A stretch of 64,000 bases of DNA from Phoronis australis (Eukaryota > Phoronida > Phoronidae): NCBI GenBank assembly GCA_002633005.1, contig NMRA01000597.1, positions 156,970 to 220,969 of the forward strand, written 5' to 3'. The translations under genes were made by a program, and so were the position numbers. The notes under the pieces were generated by a model. That model saw only the letters and a program-made list of their open reading frames with translations, did not search any database and was not told the origin of the DNA. Of this stretch, positions 1 to 10,565 are shown in pieces (position 1 is the stretch's first letter; the number at the start of each line of letters is the position of its first letter).

Positions 1-317
1 TCACAATCTCCAAAAACGTACAAAACAGGCAACACATACACCAACCAATACAACAAGAAAATCTGACCAACCTTGTCACTCTCTATTAATTCACTAGCAA
101 ATAACAGCACTTTTCGCCAAAGAAATGCGTTATAAATAAAGCTGAAAACTAATTTACTCACAGAGGTGTTTGTCATCGAAAAGCAAAATGATACGGATAG
201 CTTGAGTTTAACAAAATTTCAGCCCACCACTCAGACTCTGAATGATCCATCAGTTTCACTTTGACTCTCTCCAAATCACAGGCTAACCATGCATAAAATG
301 TTTCGATCTGATCAACC

Positions 318-1426
318 TTAGTAAAATACGAAAACCAGATTTTGCGGACTAATTGTCCTTTCTACACTGATGTTCCAGCACTTGCTTTGTGAGACGATAA
401 TCAGAAATGCAAAAAAGCCTATTCCAGAGCTGTAATATAATTTCCGGAGAACTTTTGACCCTGACATCTTCATTTTTGGTGGATTCGGGACATCAAATAT
501 TGTTCGGGCACTGAAGTCAATACCAGCTTGTTCTTCATTCATGAACATGGACTCCTCGAAGTGATGAGAGCATAACTTGCGGTTCTTGGACAAATAGGTT
601 GCATCTCTATTCATAAGGTCAGCTCCCAGCGCTTGCACCTGAACAGAAATCAATGAGACTCAGGAACAAACCTCATACTCACTAGGTTCACAGAAGACTG
701 GTAGCCTACACTAAAGTACACTGCACTACAGATTTCCTATCGTACTGTGATTGTGATAGAGACAAAAGCGTTTTGGTGTCAACTCAAAAAAACTCGGACT
801 CAAATGTTGATCCACGGATATTACAATACTAGGGCCGCTCCTCCGCATCATTGACACATAGAATTAAGTTTTCAATGACGCACTGCTTAACTTAATTGGT
901 CCAACTGGCACATTAAAATTATGTTCGGATTTTTCACCTTTTCACCGAGACCTACAGATTCGCTAACTTAACTCATGACAGACTTAGTGGCCCTGTGGCT
1001 GTGATTGTGTCATGGCTGTGTCACCAGTCATATTACTCATGGCCATCATGGGCATGGGTATGTTTTCCTAAAATTGTCGCTGCGATCGTACGGGTGACAT
1101 TTTGATTTGGAATTGATGGTCTGCAAGTATCCAAAAAGCTGACGATCACATCGTACGTTCATCATAGTCCTTCCGCCGGCAGCCCGGTTGTACAGTAGGC
1201 CTAGCCTACACTGTGCACAGACAACAGAACAGTGGCAACGGGACTGTGATCGACTTGTCTAACAACCGTGAACAACGCAGAAAATGGAAAGTCAATGTAT
1301 TATATTATTGAATAACAGATAACCTCACCTTTATGGATCCTTAGGAAACCTAAAAAATGACACGTCTGTGGTTTTCGTGGATGAATTCATGCAATTTATC
1401 GCACTGCAAAATGCGTCCTTCCCCAT
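318..1426 (-). pseudogene. THAP zinc-finger domain gene remnant (two exons, broken)
   Basis: The minus strand carries both halves of a THAP DNA-binding domain (C2CH zinc finger). Exon 1 (1426-1329) starts at ATG 1426 and reads MGKDAFCSAINC, then SFFRFPKDP, giving the C-x4-C pair and the FPKD motif. It ends at AAG|gtgagg. Exon 2 starts at 638 after ttctgttcag and carries LCSHHFEESMF (the C-x2-H pair) and TIFDVPNPPK. Joining at these sites reads P-stop-RCKRW, so the usual acidic codon after DP is TAA. The RCKRW frame then differs by one base from the frame of ADLMNRD and the second half. The near-invariant AVPTIF box is also reduced to ARTIF. Downstream of the THAP box the frame runs to about 318 with no further domain. 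THAP domains occur in host regulators and in P-element-type transposases, and this remnant does not tell which. The domain call is confident; calling it a pseudogene rests on the inferred splice. Confidence 0.72.
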
Positions 1427-2139
1427 TGTTTTGGCGCTTCCTGGTTGACAGTTGCTTAATCACCACTTGGCGGCGCTAGTAGTAGCGGTAACAGCGAACT
1501 CACAAGTGAACTCTCCTATACTACTACACTCCTTGGTATAAGTATCACTTAACACTGATTGTCCGTTCGGAACAGTCGTTTCTTGCACTTACGAACTTTC
1601 AGTCGGCTGGTTGACGAACAGGTACTAGGGTATGCAGACAAGGGCGCTTCGCGGCTTCACGTTGTCCGGCTCCCGGTTGGAACACAAAATTTAGTTTCTG
1701 CAGTTCTCCAAACTCCATTTAATTGCACAACATCGGCTCTGGCAATCACAGGTATGGTCGTGACATTTACCGCTGCCACCATGAAGTATTATTTGACTGG
1801 TTAGAGGCGATGATGAAGACACCAAGTTCAGGACAGTAGGATTATATTTGAAGACTAAGTACCGAGAGAACTACTTCATACATAGAATTATATAACTACG
1901 CTACATAGTAATACAATACTACAACAAAGATGATTGGAGCCACACAAAATCTGCTGCTCCAAGAGCTCATACCACAGCCCAAAAGATAGCCTAGGCTTGA
2001 TGAGGCCAGTAGAGCGTGTGTTGGCAAAAGAAAAATTATTGATCCTTGGTGCCGTGACCCACTTCGTAATGCCCATATGGCGACTCTAGTACATGTCAGC
2101 CAGAAACAAGAAAAAGACAGATTTCTAATACAGGCGAGC
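1427..2139. other. Non-coding stretch, no gene recognised
   Basis: This is the region upstream of the THAP remnant. It holds only short open frames without recognisable domains, and no structural RNA or terminal-repeat signature was seen. Confidence 0.5.
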
Positions 2140-2659
2140 CTTGATACAACGTTCCCTGTTTACAATGATAACAGCGATATAACGTACAAACTTCCACGTC
2201 CCGATTTTACCTAATCCTAATGTATGTAAGTGTAGTACCACTTACTATAACGTATACATTCGGAAGATCCCTTGGTTGCTACGAAGTTTTACTGTAAATA
2301 TTCGATGGAACACCCACGTTGACAGTAAGCAGTTCCCGCAACTTACCCGTAAGACAAGCGAAGTAAGCAGGTCAACCCTCACAGCTTGCGAAGAGCAGTA
2401 CTTAGGACTTAGTGTGCAAAGTCTACGGAGAAACGTCACGTCCGTGTCTAGCTGCTCAGATATTCTCACACTCTTTCATGTCCAGCGCTACATTAACAGA
2501 TAGGTGGCGCTGTAACAGAGGTATAGGTTAAAGGTGTTTCGAGCTTGATAACTACTCCCATGAACTGAATATATTGCCGACTTTACTTTGTAGCTGAGCC
2601 CTACTGATACGTGTAGAATATAGCGAGGCCCTACACCAAACCGTCGAAAGGTACACTGA
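2140..2659 (+). repeat. Composite repeat R1, 5' part (copy 1)
   Basis: This segment matches 21537-22057 over about 500 bp, sharing for example acaacgttccctgtttacaa near the start and aaccgtcgaaagg at the end. In the 21.5 kb copy the 5' and 3' parts of R1 are contiguous. Here the element is cut after gtacactga (2651-2659), and the 3' part resumes only at about 5056, past a 2.4-kb insertion. No coding capacity is visible. Confidence 0.75.
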
Positions 2660-3437
2660 CACGCCGTAAAATGTAACAACTGTTACATTTTACGTCATTA
2701 TTATCTTTCACGTTGCCAAGCCTCTCCTATGAAATGTAGCAATTTTCGTCGAATGCACATGCGAGAAATGTACCATTGTTACATTTTACGAAAGCGACGT
2801 CATATTTTATGAGTTTGCATGGTATTTGTCTCATTTGAAAAAAGTACTTCTCTTGGCACACAGCAATGGACACTGTGGACTCAGTCAGGCAGACTCTGTA
2901 ATGATCGGGTCACTACTAAGTACTGTAAAATGTTTATGGCAACACACAAGACCTTGTGCATATGTGTCACATTTCAGAGAATTAATGGGCAAACGTTTTA
3001 CAATAAACCGATTCTAACAAACAGAAAGATTCCATTTGTGCCAGACAGTTACAGCACAAACCTATGGAAAGACTCGGCAGTGATCGGGTCATGTTCCTGA
3101 TGTGTTCCTGATGTGACGTGTTTCCGAAGATAGCCGAAGTTGAAAATTTTCTGTTCTCAAAAATTTGTGGGGAAGTGGGAGCGTGTTTTAAACGAATAAT
3201 AGAAGAATATGGGTATGAAATAAAAAGAAATGTGGTTTATAAGCAAAGTTTATTAACAGTCAGCAAATGTGTATATATGTTAACTACAACTAAATAACTG
3301 TGAACCAATCTCTTTAAAGGGGCAATAGTCCAAAAAGCTGACTATCGGCCTTTCGGACTACAGAAACGTACCTTTCTTTTTCTATTGATAAAACATGAAT
3401 TAAAACTGCCTTTTGGTAATTATTCTTTAGTTCAAAG

Positions 3438-3872
3438 CATAGGCGGATTTAGGGAGGGGCAGGGGGCATTACAAAAAGAAGTAGGTTTCGCGCGCAAACG
3501 CTATCGGACCATAAACAAGTACATGTAGGTCTCTTAGTATAACTTTAGTAGTTAAAGCGTGGTGGATTAGTGGTAAAGCACGCGCGCTTTATCCGCAAGG
3601 TCGTGAGGTCGAGTCTGTGGTAGTTGCAGTTTTTCCTGTTTTGACACGTTCTCCGTGTTTTTTTTTTGCCTTTTTTCTTGGATAATACTTCACAAATCAA
3701 AGAAAATGCTTGATTTTTAGAGGAAAAAACAGAACAAATTTCCTCGGGGGCAAACCCCCCTCCCGACCTCCCCCCATTCGGTGCTATGCGCATCTACAAT
3801 CGTGGTTTGTGCAAATACTTACAGCCGAACAAAATGTTGTCCCCCCCTTGTGATATTCTAGATCCGCCACTG
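3438..3872. mobile_element. CAG(N)GG-end DNA element, copy M1 (435 bp)
   Basis: Non-autonomous DNA transposon. The left end is CATAGGCGGATTTAG and the right end CTAGATCCGCCACTG, which are imperfect inverted repeats. It is flanked by CAAAG on both sides (3433-3437 and 3873-3877), a 5-bp target duplication. A G-rich run follows the left end and a C-rich run precedes the right end. The same family occurs at 7139, 35450, 39798 and 45020. The termini are hAT-like, although most hAT elements make 8-bp duplications. Confidence 0.8.
3557..3624 (+). repeat. tRNA-like (SINE-type) segment inside element M1
   Basis: The stretch reads gtggtggattagtggtaaag, then cacgcgcg, then ggtcgtgaggtcgagtct. It resembles a tRNA 5' half (A box with GTGGTAAAGCA) followed by a degenerate B box (GGTCGAGTC). 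Related copies lie on the minus strand at about 7370-7434 and 9062-9130 inside M2 and its duplicate. The anticodon stem does not pair well, so it is not a functional tRNA. It is best read as a tRNA-derived SINE head captured by the DNA element. Confidence 0.5.
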
Positions 3873-4387
3873 CAAAGCACATGTAAATAATGACAAAGAT
3901 TGTACATCCACTATTAATCGACGGGAAGCCACGTGTCATGAGGCGCCATTTTTTGTGTTGCCACTCGCTGTGAACAACACGCGTGGTTGTCGGCAGATCG
4001 CATAAAAAGTGGATATTAAACATCGCTGACTTCGACGTTGACCGTTTTTGTTCCATACAATTCATTTTCAAGGAAACCTAGTTGAAATCACTTAGTTAAA
4101 TCACTATGCTTTTCTAAGAATATTGGGGTCCGTTCCACATAAAGTTGTTGGGTGTTTTGTGTGTTCGTTATCAACTATTCTAATGACCCGGTGACCGCAG
4201 CCATAGCCGAATAGTCGCTAGTTCTCGAAAAAGGTCTGCCTCCGGGATGCAACCTAACGTAATCTTTGAACTTACACATCATCGTGCAACAAGCCCCAGT
4301 TCCTTGAAAAGGAATGTTTTCAACAAGAGACAAAAATGATTACACGCTGGGTATCCTCACGTTCAGATGTAAGTCGCAAGTTAAAGA

Positions 4388-5757
4388 TTGCGGTCTGAAT
4401 TCAGTTCTTCGTGGCAAACTGCAGAAGGATATATTTATATTTACAGATAATACCGGGCTTGCCGATAGTTAAGAAATAATTAATGTGTGAAGTTGGCGCA
4501 AGTCTAAGCAAGACTTGAAATCTCAACCGCCTCGTTTCCAAAAAATAGGCGTACTCTGCATCCACAGCTGAACATAGGAACCCCTTTAAATCCTTTGAAA
4601 CTGCACTCGCAGCTCACTATGGGAAGCCCGGTGAAAACATTGAATCATAAATGAGATGATTCTAAAATCTTTGAGGACCACGATGTATTAGCACTTTAAT
4701 GAACATGTAATAATAATAATAATGATAATAATAATAAGAATAATAATAACGATAACGAGTAATAGTAAGAATGATAATGGGTAGCCAAATTCATGTCACG
4801 TCAGCCGGGAGGGCATTCCTGTAGAAGAGGCATACGAAAAGTGTGACACAAAAAGGTGTTTTTTACAACAAAAAACTCCAAAATGGTGCCATTTTCGACA
4901 AAATATTATCTAAAATGTGCCTTTTCTGAACTTCTGGAACAGAACTATGTAAAATGTAACTACTTGTTACATTTTAGGAGCGGCTTAGAAACGCTGAATG
5001 TAACAATGACGTAAAATGTAATAGTTGTCACATTGTTACATTTTACGGCTTATCAGTGCACTGAAGAAGATACGCTATTCAAACACACAGTTTAATTACA
5101 TTCCCAGTGGTGTGATTATAATTTCCGCCTGTCTGTGCCAAGGTCACGTCTATATTCATTTAACACTACCTTGGACTCACAGTCTCAAGTCAAACGATCT
5201 TCAAACTGACGTTAGAATAGGATTGAGTGACAAAAAAATATCAAGGGTACAAATAGTCAGTAGGCCTACCTGACAAACCGACCGGTTCGGAATCGGTTTC
5301 AGGTGCCGTAATCGACAGTTACTCTCCACGCAGTCAGCCCCATGCATGGTTTTGCCTCGCTGAGCGCGATCGGTCCAGCATCACGGCCGCAAAACCCATT
5401 GAATATTTGCATATGCCTACCGTCATCAAATTCTTTAATAACCACGGTGACAGCCTTCAACCGAATTATTTCTACGATACTTTCACTTGTATTGCTCCCA
5501 GTTCTAGTATACACCATCATTACAGCAGGCAATAAATCTATTATAAACTAACCAAGTTTTGTTCTGGTACTGAAAATCTGTTTAAAAATTCTCTGCGAAA
5601 TGTTTCGACTAAAATTGTGAACAATCTTCCATGCTGTGTCCTTGAAAAGATTTATACCCATTCTCTGTTTAGAATTAATTAGAAATCGTTGATTTGATGA
5701 GAATCGTCTTGATTGCACCAATTCCGACTGCTATGTTCATGTTGTTACAGTGGCGGA
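4388..5757 (+). repeat. Direct duplication 1, first unit
   Basis: About 1.37 kb starting ttgcggtctgaattcagttc and ending gttacagtggcgga. It is followed by a single N at 5758 and then by an almost identical second unit (5759-7147). The units differ by scattered substitutions, a longer TAA run in unit 2 and small indels. The unit contains the right end of the 2.4-kb insertion and the 3' part of repeat R1 (about 5056-5745). Confidence 0.9.
4707..4760 (+). repeat. TAA/TAATAG microsatellite
   Basis: Imperfect (TAA)n run with ATG and ACG interruptions. Its duplicate at 6078-6130 is longer and purer, which shows length divergence between the two copies. Confidence 0.9.
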
Positions 5758-5758
5758 N

Positions 5759-6077
5759 TTGCGGTCTGAATTCAGTTCTTCGTGGCAAACTGCAGAAGGA
5801 TATATTTATATTTACAGATAATACCGGGCTTGCCTATAGTTAAGAAATAATTAATGTGTGAAGTTGGCGCAAGTCTAAGCAAGACTTGAAATCTCAACCG
5901 CCTCGTTTCCAAAAAATAGGCGTACTCTGCATCCACAGCTGAACATAGGAACCCCTTTAAATCCTTTGAAACTGCACTCGCAGCACACTATGGGAAGCCC
6001 GGTGAAAACATTGAATCATAAATGAGATGATTCTAAAATCTTTGAGGACCACGATGTATTAGCACTTTAATGAACAT

Positions 6078-6120
<43 letters not shown>

Positions 6121-7147
6121 GAATAATAACGATAACGAGTAATAGTAAGAATGATAATGGGTAGCCAAATTCATGTCACGTCAGCCGGGAGGGCATTCCT
6201 GTAGAAGAGGCATATGAAAAGTGTGACACAAAAAGGTGTTTTTTACAACAAAAAACTCCAAAATGGTGCCATTTTCGACAAAATATTATCTAAAAATGTG
6301 CCTTTTCTGAACTTCTGGAACAGAACTATGTAAAATGTAACTACTTGTTACATTTTAGGAGCGGCTTAGAAACGCTGAATGTAACAAAGACGTAAAATGT
6401 AATAGTTGTCACATTGTTACATTTTACGGCTTATCAGTGCACTGAAAAAGATACGCTATTCAAACACACAGTTTAATTACATTCCCCAGTGGTGTGATTA
6501 TAATTTCCGCCTGTCTGTGCCAAGGTCACGTCTATATTCATTTAACACTACCTTGGACTCACAGTCTCGAGTCAAGCGATCTTCAAACTGACGTTAGAAT
6601 AGGATTGAGTGATAAAAAATATCTAGGGTACAAATAGTCAGTAGGCCTACCTGACAAACCGACCGGTTCGGAATCGGTTTCAGGTGCCGTAATCGACCGT
6701 TACTCTCCACGCAGTCAGCCTCATGCATGGTTTTGCCGCGCTGGGCGCGATCGGTCGAGTATCACGGCCGCAAAACCCATTGAATATTTGCATATGCCTA
6801 CCGTCATCAAATTCTTTAATAACCACGGTGACAGCCTTCAACCGAATTATTTCTACGATACTTTCACTTGCATTGCTCCCAGTTCTAGCATACACCATCA
6901 TTACACCAGGCAATAAATCTATAATAAACTAACCAAGTTTTGTTCTGGTACTGAAAATCTATTTAAAAATTCTGTGCGAAATTTTTCGCCTAACCTTGTG
7001 AACAATCTTCCATGCTGTGTCCTTGAAAAGATTTATACCCATTCTCTATTTAGTGTAATAAATAATTAATTAGAAATCATTGATTTGATGAGAATCGTCT
7101 TGATTGCACCAATTCCGACTGCTATGTTCATGTTGTTACAGTGGCGG
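5759..7147 (+). repeat. Direct duplication 1, second unit
   Basis: Second copy of 4388-5757, joined to it only by one ambiguous base at 5758. It ends in gttacagtggcgga and here continues into the full M2 element, whereas unit 1 stops at that point. This is the expected picture if unit 1 and unit 2 are two alleles placed in series. Confidence 0.9.
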
Positions 7148-8126
7148 ATCTAGGATATCACAAGGGGGGGCCCAACATTTTGTCAGTAAACATTTGCGCA
7201 AAGCACGATTGTAGATGCGCATAGCCCCCAATGGGGGGAGGTTGGGAGGGGGAAATTTTTCTGTTTTTTCCTCTAAAAATCAAGCATTTTCCTTGATTCC
7301 CGAAGTATTATCCAAGAAAAAAAGCAAAAAAAGAACACTGAGAAAGTGTCAAACAGGAAAAACTGCAAGTGCCACAGTCCTGAACTCACGACCTGACGAA
7401 TAGAGCGCGCGTGCTTTACCACTGCACCACCACAATTTATCTCCTAATTAGTTACTAAGAGACCTACTTGTTTATGGTCCACAGCGTTTGCGCTCGAAAC
7501 CTTCTTCTTTTTGTAATGTTTATTACACTTTTTATATTTTGTGCTATCAGTTCGTAACAAATTTGTTGTATTTAAAATAGTCTTCAATTGCCCAAAAGAC
7601 CAAATCCGTTATTTTGTGTTGGCATTAATGACGCGATTCCTTTGGAAATCGTCTTAAGGTTTGACAAAGAGAGAATTATGAGTTTCTGAGTGATTTACTA
7701 AGGCTTCGATTAAAATTCACATCTTACCAGCAGTTTGTTTTTTCATCGTCACTCAGATTCCATTTTCTTTAAAAAATGAAGTAATTTTCTTCATTGCACA
7801 GTGAAGCAGACGACGGAAACGGAGTCGTAGTGTGCAGCGCCACTGCCGGACGACTGGGATATCGCGAAAGAGCCTATACTTAGCCATAGCTCCGTTACGA
7901 TTGAGCCGTGTTCCGAATTTGACACTTGAAATTGGATCTGAGCCCCCCTCCCCCCCTCCCCTCCCCCCCAACACACTAAAACTGCACACATTTCAATCTT
8001 GTTTCCGCCGTATAATGTTAATTACCGGGATTAATTGATAAACTCAACATTTCCCTACGCTCTTGCTGTTTTATTTTTTTTGCGGCAGCCAAGAGGGGGG
8101 CCCTGACCCCCCTAAATCCGCCTATG
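7139..8126. mobile_element. CAG(N)GG-end DNA element, copy M2 (988 bp)
   Basis: The left end is CAGTGGCGGATCTAG and the right end CTAAATCCGCCTATG. It is flanked by TGTTA at 7134-7138 and 8127-8131, a 5-bp target duplication. It is inverted relative to M1 and carries the tRNA-like segment on the minus strand (about 7370-7434). The extra ~550 bp compared with M1 lie in the right half. No transposase frame is present. Most of the element is repeated in duplication 2, ending at 9720. Confidence 0.8.
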
Positions 8127-8949
8127 TGTTATCTAATTTAAGTCGAAATGTTCAATCCCAGCAGAGACACATTCCATTGTGTTCCTCCCAAGCAGTGTTC
8201 AGTTCATCTTAACATTGAAATCTGTGTTATGTCGTCAATACTCGTTCACGTCGACTGGAGGATTCTGACACATTTTGCAAAGAAGGTACCCCCGAACAGA
8301 AGTTGCAACTCATAGTGGTTGCATTAAAGGAGAATGCCACCCGATTTAATTAGTCTTTTTTGCATTCTTAATCGGTCTATACCCACATCGCCTAGCATAC
8401 GGTCGACCTTACCTTGCCAAGAGGTGTCGCGTTAACCTTTGAGAAACGACGCTAGCGACGTCAATGGTTCATATGCAGAGTGAATGCCGCTATGTTGCGG
8501 TGCATCGTTCTCGCTTGACCGAACTAAGCAGATGCGAGGAAAGCGGGTATATCGTTTTTTACTTTCTCGAGAGTCCAAAATGCTTAGGAAGTGGCTCATG
8601 GTAGTGAAGAATGAAATGTACGCTGTAAATAGCAAGTATGAGGCCGTGAAACATCTCCATGTCTGTGGCCTGCAAACTGGCGTCGACAGTGCCTGACAAA
8701 TGCCGGCTTGCCAAATAACTCCATACGTTCCATTGTCTGAGCTTGTTCACGGCGCCTCTCTAGTATTTCTTCATCACTGTATTCTTGCTCGAATTGATAG
8801 CCTGTAAAACTTAACGATCCACCTGCGAAGTCGTCCTAAGTCGGGATTGCGAGTTGCCATGTTGGCGTTTATTACTGAGCGTTCTTTTTCAAAATGAATT
8901 ATTCTCACCCTAACCAATACTTATATAAAACTGAAACAAAGTCTGTATC
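7257..8949 (+). repeat. Direct duplication 2, first unit
   Basis: About 1.69 kb from ttttctgttttttcctc to gtctgtatc, followed by a single N at 8950 and then a second copy. It contains most of element M2 plus about 800 bp of adjoining single-copy-looking sequence. The short open frames in it (for example 8484-8696) show no known domain. Confidence 0.9.
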
Positions 8950-8950
8950 N

Positions 8951-10565
8951 TTTTCTGTTTTTTCCTCTAAAAATCAACCATTTTCCTTGATTCCCGAAGT
9001 ACTATCCAAGAAAAAAAAGCAAAAAAAGAACACTGAGAAAGTGTCAAACAGGAAAAACTGCAAGTACCACAGACCCGAACTCACGAACTGACGAATAGAG
9101 CGCGCGTGCTTTACCACTGCACCACCACAATTTATCTCCTAATTAGTTACAAAGAGACCTACTTGTTTATGGTCCACAGCGTTTGCGCCCGAAACCTTCT
9201 TCTTTTTGTAATGTTTATTACACTTTTTATAATTTGTGCTATCAGTTCGTAACAAATTTGTTGTATTTAAAATAGTCTTCAATTGGCCGAAAGACCAAAT
9301 CCGTTATTTTGTGTTGGCATTAATGACGCGATTCCTTTGGAAATCGTCTTAAGGTTTGACAAAGAGAGAATTATGAGTTTCTGAGTGATTTACTAAGGCT
9401 TCGATTAAAATTCACATCTTACTAGCAGTTTGTTTTTTCATCGTCACTCAGATTCCATTTTCTTTAAAAAATGAAGTAATTTTCTTCATTGCACAGTGAA
9501 GCAGACGACGGAAACGGAGTCGTAGTGTGCAGCGCCACTGCCGGTCGACTGGGATATCGCCCCAACACACTAAAACTGCACACATTTCAATCTTGTTTCC
9601 GCCGTATAATGTTAATTACCGGGGTTAAATGATAAACTCAACATTTCCCTACGCTCTTGCTGTTTTATTTTTTTGCGGCAGCCAAGAGGGGGGGCCCTGA
9701 CCCCCCTAAATCCGCCTATGTGTTATCTAATTTAAGTCGAAATGTTCAATCCCAGCAGAGGCACATTCCATTGTGTTCCTCCCAAGCAGTGTTCAGTTCA
9801 TCTTAGAACATTGAAGTCTGTGTTATGTCGTCAATACTCGTTCACGTCGACTGGAGGATTCTGACACATTTTGCAAAGAAGGTACCCCCGAACAGAAGTT
9901 GCAACTCATAGTGGTTGCATTAAAGGAGAATGCCACCCGATTTAATTAGTCTTTTTTGCCTTCTTAATCGGTCTATACCCACATCGCCTAGCATACGGTC
10001 GACCTTACCTTGCCAAGAGGTGTCGCGTTAACCTGTGAGAAACGACGCTAGCGACGTCAATGGTTCATATGCAGAGTGAATGCCGCTATGTTACGGTGCA
10101 TCGTTCCCGCTTGACCGAACTAAGCAGCTGCGAGGAAAGCGGGTATATCGTTTTTTTTTTACTTTCACGAGAGTCCAAAATGCTTAGGAAGTGGCTCATG
10201 GTAGTGAAGAATGAAATGTACGCTGTAAATAGCAAGTATGAGGTCGTGAAACATCTCCATGTCTGTGGCCTGCAGACTGGCGTCGACAGTGCCTGACAAA
10301 TGCCGGCTTGCCAAATAACTCCATACGTTGTCTGAGCTTGTTCACGGCGCCTCTCTAGTATTTCTTCATCACTGTATTCTTGCTCGAATTGATAGCCTGT
10401 AAAACTTAACGATCCACCTGCGAAGTCGGGAGTGATGAGCTCTAGCTCGTCCTAAGTCGGGATTGCGAGTTGCCATGTTGGCGTTTATTACTGAGCGTTC
10501 TTTTTCAAAATTAATTATTCTCACCCTAACCAATACTTATATAAAACTGAAACAAAGTCTGTATC
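8951..10565 (+). repeat. Direct duplication 2, second unit
   Basis: Copy of 7257-8949 with scattered substitutions. It lacks about 110 bp present in the first unit (the C-rich stretch around 7870-7975) and has a small insertion near 10430. It ends in the same gtctgtatc and continues into unique sequence. Confidence 0.9.

Larger units (their letters stand above)
2660..5055. mobile_element. 2.4-kb insertion with palindromic terminal inverted repeats
   Basis: This insertion interrupts repeat R1. The left end (from 2663) begins GCCGTAAAATGTAACAAC. The right end (to 5049), read inversely, begins GCCGTAAAATGTAACAAT and continues with the same CAACT(G/A)TTACATTTTACG block. Flanking bases gtacactga (2651-2659) and gtgcactga (5056-5064) look like an imperfect target duplication. 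Each end is itself an inverted repeat of TGTTACATTTTACG, so the termini can form hairpins. There is no transposase reading frame, so the element is non-autonomous. It contains a further DNA element at 3438-3872 and a TAA microsatellite. The exact ends are uncertain by a few bases. Confidence 0.6.
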
